Program-made: the position numbers and the translations under genes
The notes under the pieces: model-generated
The model's input: the letters and a program-made list of their open reading frames with translations, nothing else
Databases searched by the model: none
Told to the model about the DNA's origin: nothing
DNA from: Bacteriovoracaceae bacterium UBA2394
GTDB lineage: Bacteria > Bdellovibrionota > UBA2394
NCBI GenBank assembly: GCA_002343335.1
Contig: DDSI01000197.1
Location: 3,194 to 10,566 of the forward strand
Length of the DNA stretch: 7,373 bases
Reading direction: 5' to 3'
Part shown: in pieces, positions 4,546-7,373 of the stretch
Layout: every line of letters begins with the position of its first letter
Position numbering within the stretch: position 1 is the first letter of the stretch

Positions 4546-7083
4546 ATGCGTCGCACCAATCGAAAAATTTATAGGGCCTTTTCTACGCCGGAATTGTTGG
4601 TCTCCCTTTTGGCGGGAGCGGCCGTTGTCGCAGCACTTGCTTACGGCAGTGTGGTCGGACGCCGTGCCCTAAAACTTTCACAGCAACAAAAAGATATCAT
4701 CCGCAGCTACACGGAAGTGCTTCACATTTTAGGAACCGATTTGAATGCCACGGTGAAAAGTACTGGCTGGACCGCGGGCGCAAATGAAGGGGCGGCATTC
4801 GGCGACGACTCTTACACCGGAATCACTCACGTGGATGGTGTGGGAAATGCGGTTTCAAATAGCCCCCAAGATGATGCTAACGTGGACCAGTTTCGATTGC
4901 TTGTTGCCCCGATGGATCAATTTCAAATTCCGGTCGATGGCGTGCTCGCAGAGACGGACACTGTAACGTTGAGCCTAAAAGCTCCACCGGCGGAAGGACT
5001 TGGCAACGCAATTCAAACTAAAGCTCAAGCGTCGATTTTAAATGCGCCCTTTGTGATGATCCGAAATGAATCCTTCACAAACATCGTACGCGTATCGGCC
5101 GTCACGCAAGATACGCACCTCACCGGACTCCTCTTTCACAAAACAAGTGCGTTCGACAATAACCAGGGACTCACTCAGCTAAAGAATAAAAGTAATTCAA
5201 TCGCTGCAGTCTATTCCGTGGATTACGTGGTCAATGCGGGAGGGAATCTTCAGCGCATCGAAAAATCAACGCGCACGGGTCCGCTCAAAACCACAACGAT
5301 TGCTTCCAACATCGAAAAGCTACAACTCTTCTTTACTTTCGATAACCGCCGACGAGCGAAGGACATTCAAATCCCCTTTCCCCGTCAAAAATTACGGCAC
5401 CCGAAAGATCCTTCATGGATGAAGCCAAACTGTCAGGAGATCCCGGGAGAAAAGGCGTGCTGCGATCCGACGGATGCGCGCCCCTGCGCAAATTGGCAGG
5501 ACGTCTCGCAAGCCTTCTTGCATATTGTTTACGCGGTGCCAGTCGATAAGGCGCCACTCACCCAAACGTTGGGCCCCGGATTTTCTGTCGAGAATGGAAA
5601 ACTTTATTTTCGCGCACTTCAGCCGATGAGCTTACAAAATTATTCGGGAGAGCTTTTTGGTTCAGGAACTTCGACGGAGACAACGACTTGCCTCGTCAGT
5701 GATCCGCGCAATCGATGCAAACCAGGATGCGCTGACGTGTTCGGAGATCCCGATCGCAATTCTCTTCATTGGCATGGCTATGGAAAATACGTGGGAAATC
5801 CTGATGGAACCTCCAATTACTGCCGGTGTGGCACATCCGGAGACGATCCCGATACGTTCAAACCCCCGGAGACTTGGGAAGGATTTAACGCCGTCCCGAA
5901 TTGGGTAGGCGGAGGCGCAGAATCGGACGTTCAAGTTGAAGCGTGCATTAAACACTTTGACGCCAGACAGAGCTATGATCTCTGGGCATGGAAGCATCCT
6001 GCTGTCGCGCTTCTCCACTATGGATTTAATTACGATCCCACCTGGATTCAGGAAAAGTATTATGGGCTCGCACCCAGTCCCAACCCCGACGGGCAATATG
6101 TTTTAAAGACGAGTGCGCTGCAAGCGATTGACACCAACGACCCCAGCAATGTTGCCGCATACCAGCCCGATATGTACTGCCGCCTTCCTGATATGGCGGA
6201 TTCTAGCTTTGGCAATTTTGCTCGCGGCACCTGGAATGCTTCTTACAATAAAAAACCCTGGGCCACCTATTGTAAGTGCTTAGGAGATTCCGATCCCGGA
6301 CTTGCCAATGACTGGGATCCGAATGCCATTTGTAATCACAATAAAACGGGCGTCGCGGACCGCGTATGTGCAACGACCTGGGACGGAGATACGGTCGTCG
6401 ACGGCACGCTCACGAAGAAAGTTTACAAAGTTAAAAACGGGCCCAACAATCCTCCCTACGCCGATCCCAATGGTGGAGCGGCAATCCGCGACAAAGATCA
6501 AGCGCTCCTCTGTCAGTGTCTCCAGGAAAGTTACAACGGCTCTTGGATTCCAGGTACAAATGGATTTAGCCAAGGTCACCTTTGGGACTTTTGGTTGGAT
6601 CGTTCTCCCAACACTCTTCACGATCCAGACGCAAATATTCGCGTTACTCGCGCGAAGATTAAACTTCCAAATGGAACCATTGAAGACTACCCCTCAAGCG
6701 GTTCGGCTCGTTGCGATCAGGTCTATTGCTCCTTGGGTCCTGCCTACATGTTTGGCTGCGTGACGGCCCCTAATCGAACGTTCGACGCTCGTGGATTGTC
6801 CGCTCTCAATTCCTTGATTAAGTATCCTCGAGCCAACAATGCGCTCCCTCACGATCCCGTCACCAACCCCGGGCTCACGCGCTATAGTTCTTACTGCGAT
6901 CCCAATGGTTCGCTCGTGGCGCCGGGCTATGGCTGGGATCTTCCCGGTGCAGGAAATGTGACAATGGATTTACGACTGGATTGGATTCGTCGCCAAATTA
7001 CGCAGACGCCTGCAGGCCAACCCCTTCCGCAGGAATGCGGAGGTCCTGTTTCCACAGGTCCTGAAACGGAAGGGGCGAATTAG
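4546..7083 (+). CDS. Large PilW-like minor prepilin with a cysteine-rich C-terminal extension
   Basis: This 845-residue protein begins like a type IV prepilin. An 11-residue basic leader MRRTNRKIYRA is followed by FSTPELLVSL, giving Phe at +1 and the conserved Glu at +5, then a hydrophobic helix to about residue 38. The -1 residue is Ala rather than Gly. Residues about 40-335 read like PilW: helical stretch, a strand-rich TDTVTLSL region, and IASNIEKLQLFFTFD at 252-266. From about 370 there is a long extension rich in Trp, Tyr, Asn and Asp-Pro turns. All 22 Cys fall at 296 or later, three times as CxC (426/428, 576/578, 656/658), suggesting disulfides outside the cytoplasm. Typical PilW proteins are far shorter, so the extension may be an exposed tip or adhesion domain; this is inference. 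A PilX-like gene follows after one base. The pilin call is firm; the PilW label is moderate. Confidence 0.8.
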   Translation: MRRTNRKIYRAFSTPELLVSLLAGAAVVAALAYGSVVGRRALKLSQQQKDIIRSYTEVLHILGTDLNATVKSTGWTAGANEGAAFGDDSYTGITHVDGVGNAVSNSPQDDANVDQFRLLVAPMDQFQIPVDGVLAETDTVTLSLKAPPAEGLGNAIQTKAQASILNAPFVMIRNESFTNIVRVSAVTQDTHLTGLLFHKTSAFDNNQGLTQLKNKSNSIAAVYSVDYVVNAGGNLQRIEKSTRTGPLKTTTIASNIEKLQLFFTFDNRRRAKDIQIPFPRQKLRHPKDPSWMKPNCQEIPGEKACCDPTDARPCANWQDVSQAFLHIVYAVPVDKAPLTQTLGPGFSVENGKLYFRALQPMSLQNYSGELFGSGTSTETTTCLVSDPRNRCKPGCADVFGDPDRNSLHWHGYGKYVGNPDGTSNYCRCGTSGDDPDTFKPPETWEGFNAVPNWVGGGAESDVQVEACIKHFDARQSYDLWAWKHPAVALLHYGFNYDPTWIQEKYYGLAPSPNPDGQYVLKTSALQAIDTNDPSNVAAYQPDMYCRLPDMADSSFGNFARGTWNASYNKKPWATYCKCLGDSDPGLANDWDPNAICNHNKTGVADRVCATTWDGDTVVDGTLTKKVYKVKNGPNNPPYADPNGGAAIRDKDQALLCQCLQESYNGSWIPGTNGFSQGHLWDFWLDRSPNTLHDPDANIRVTRAKIKLPNGTIEDYPSSGSARCDQVYCSLGPAYMFGCVTAPNRTFDARGLSALNSLIKYPRANNALPHDPVTNPGLTRYSSYCDPNGSLVAPGYGWDLPGAGNVTMDLRLDWIRRQITQTPAGQPLPQECGGPVSTGPETEGAN
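5689..6519 (+). repeat. Three loosely repeated cysteine modules ending in CxC within the PilW-like protein
   Basis: Within residues 382-658 a single Cys is followed, after 44, 31 and 48 residues, by a CxC pair: C382 to C426/C428 (YCRCG), C545 to C576/C578 (YCKCLGD), and C608 to C656/C658 (LCQCLQE). The last two pairs share CxCL and an acidic residue soon after. Sequence between them is not clearly alike by eye, apart from recurring Asp-Pro-Asn/Asp and Asn-Gly turns. This may be an old, diverged tandem repeat or only a shared disulfide pattern. Confidence 0.35.
7068..7075 (+). promoter_or_regulatory. Ribosome binding site of the PilX-like gene
   Basis: GGAAGGGG lies inside the last codons of the PilW-like gene, 9 bases before the ATG at 7085, and fixes that start. 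Confidence 0.65.
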
Positions 7084-7084
7084 T

Positions 7085-7373
7085 ATGCAACGAGAAAAAT
7101 ATTTCATGCGGAACGTTCGAGAGCGCGGAATCGCCTTAGGTCTTGTGCTCGTTGGAATTGCGGTGATTAGCATCATCATTGGAATCGCTGCGAGATCGAG
7201 CATACTTTTTTTGGACAGTTCAAAGCAGTCCTCGGAAGGACGCCGCATGAAAATTCAGGCGCTCTCTCGATTTTATCAAATGAAGGATCACTTCTTAAAG
7301 AACCTCGCGCTTCAAGTGAAGATGCCAGGTGTTCAGGCGATTCCCGAATCATTTTACGCACCCTACCGATCGT
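7085..7373 (+). CDS. PilX/GspK-like prepilin, N-terminal part; 3' end off the window
   Basis: The frame is open from the ATG at 7085 to the edge (96 codons plus one base) and begins MQREKYFMRNVRERG. A 15-residue basic leader ends in RERG, followed by IALGLVLVGIAVISIIIGIA, a hydrophobic helix of about 21 residues, and then a polar helical region. A Gly before a hydrophobic run fits a class III prepilin cleavage site, and the ERG-I-A-L pattern resembles the (Q/E)RG-x-A-L start of PilX-type minor pilins. The Glu at +5 is absent, Leu being there instead, as in GspK-type pseudopilins. One base separates it from the PilW-like stop, so both are surely in one operon, and PilW followed by PilX is a usual minor-pilin order. 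It could instead be a plain single-pass membrane protein; the context favours a prepilin. Confidence 0.65.
   Translation, partial: MQREKYFMRNVRERGIALGLVLVGIAVISIIIGIAARSSILFLDSSKQSSEGRRMKIQALSRFYQMKDHFLKNLALQVKMPGVQAIPESFYAPYRS

Noticed and set aside
5662..6096. Minus-strand open frame of 144 codons inside the pilin gene
   Set aside because: It is a shadow of the PilW-like coding frame, with no ribosome site or recognisable features.
6302..6763. Plus-strand open frame of 153 codons in another frame of the pilin gene
   Set aside because: It overlaps the PilW-like gene, whose conserved Cys pattern continues without interruption through this stretch, so there is no sign of a frameshift or nested gene.

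Overview
The window is a stretch of bacterial chromosome with seven protein genes, two of them cut by the window ends. I see no RNA genes, insertion sequences, CRISPR arrays or phage parts. A prs-rplY pair, a bacterial GH3-family gene and an unusually large PilW-like minor pilin together suggest a Gram-negative bacterium with type IV pili. It may be a Bdellovibrio-like or deltaproteobacterial relative, but this is inferred from gene content and remembered family distribution, not from a marker gene. Coding density is high: the three main intergenic gaps are only 98 to 130 bases and no gap exceeds 300 bases.

Minus-strand block (1-2240, read right to left): a TetR-family regulator (TTG start), then prs (ribose-phosphate diphosphokinase, starting 10 bases after the regulator's stop), then rplY (L25/CTC-type ribosomal protein, 3' end off the left edge). 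The first spacing implies that a housekeeping PRPP synthetase is co-transcribed with a ligand-responsive repressor, unless prs has a promoter of its own that I cannot see.

Divergent plus-strand block (2339-4415): a GH3-family acyl-acid amido synthetase (ANL adenylating superfamily) and a short LysE/RhtB-like membrane exporter, separated by 4 bases. The 98-base divergent gap holds a 19-base near-perfect palindrome (8 of 9 base pairs matched) that suits a TetR operator. The simplest reading is a regulated make-and-export cassette: GH3 joins a carboxylic acid to an amino acid, the LysE-like protein exports an amino acid or the conjugate, and the TetR protein senses the acid or product. This cassette is my main candidate for an undescribed system.

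Plus-strand pilus block (4546 to the right edge): an 845-residue PilW-like minor prepilin, followed after one base by a PilX/GspK-like prepilin that runs off the window. The first has a normal class III leader and pilin-like N-terminal third, then a long extension. All 22 cysteines lie in the C-terminal two thirds, and three of the clusters are CxC motifs. This looks like a disulfide-stabilised exposed domain on a pilus or pseudopilus tip. This block appears unrelated in function to the GH3 cassette; a 130-base gap separates them.
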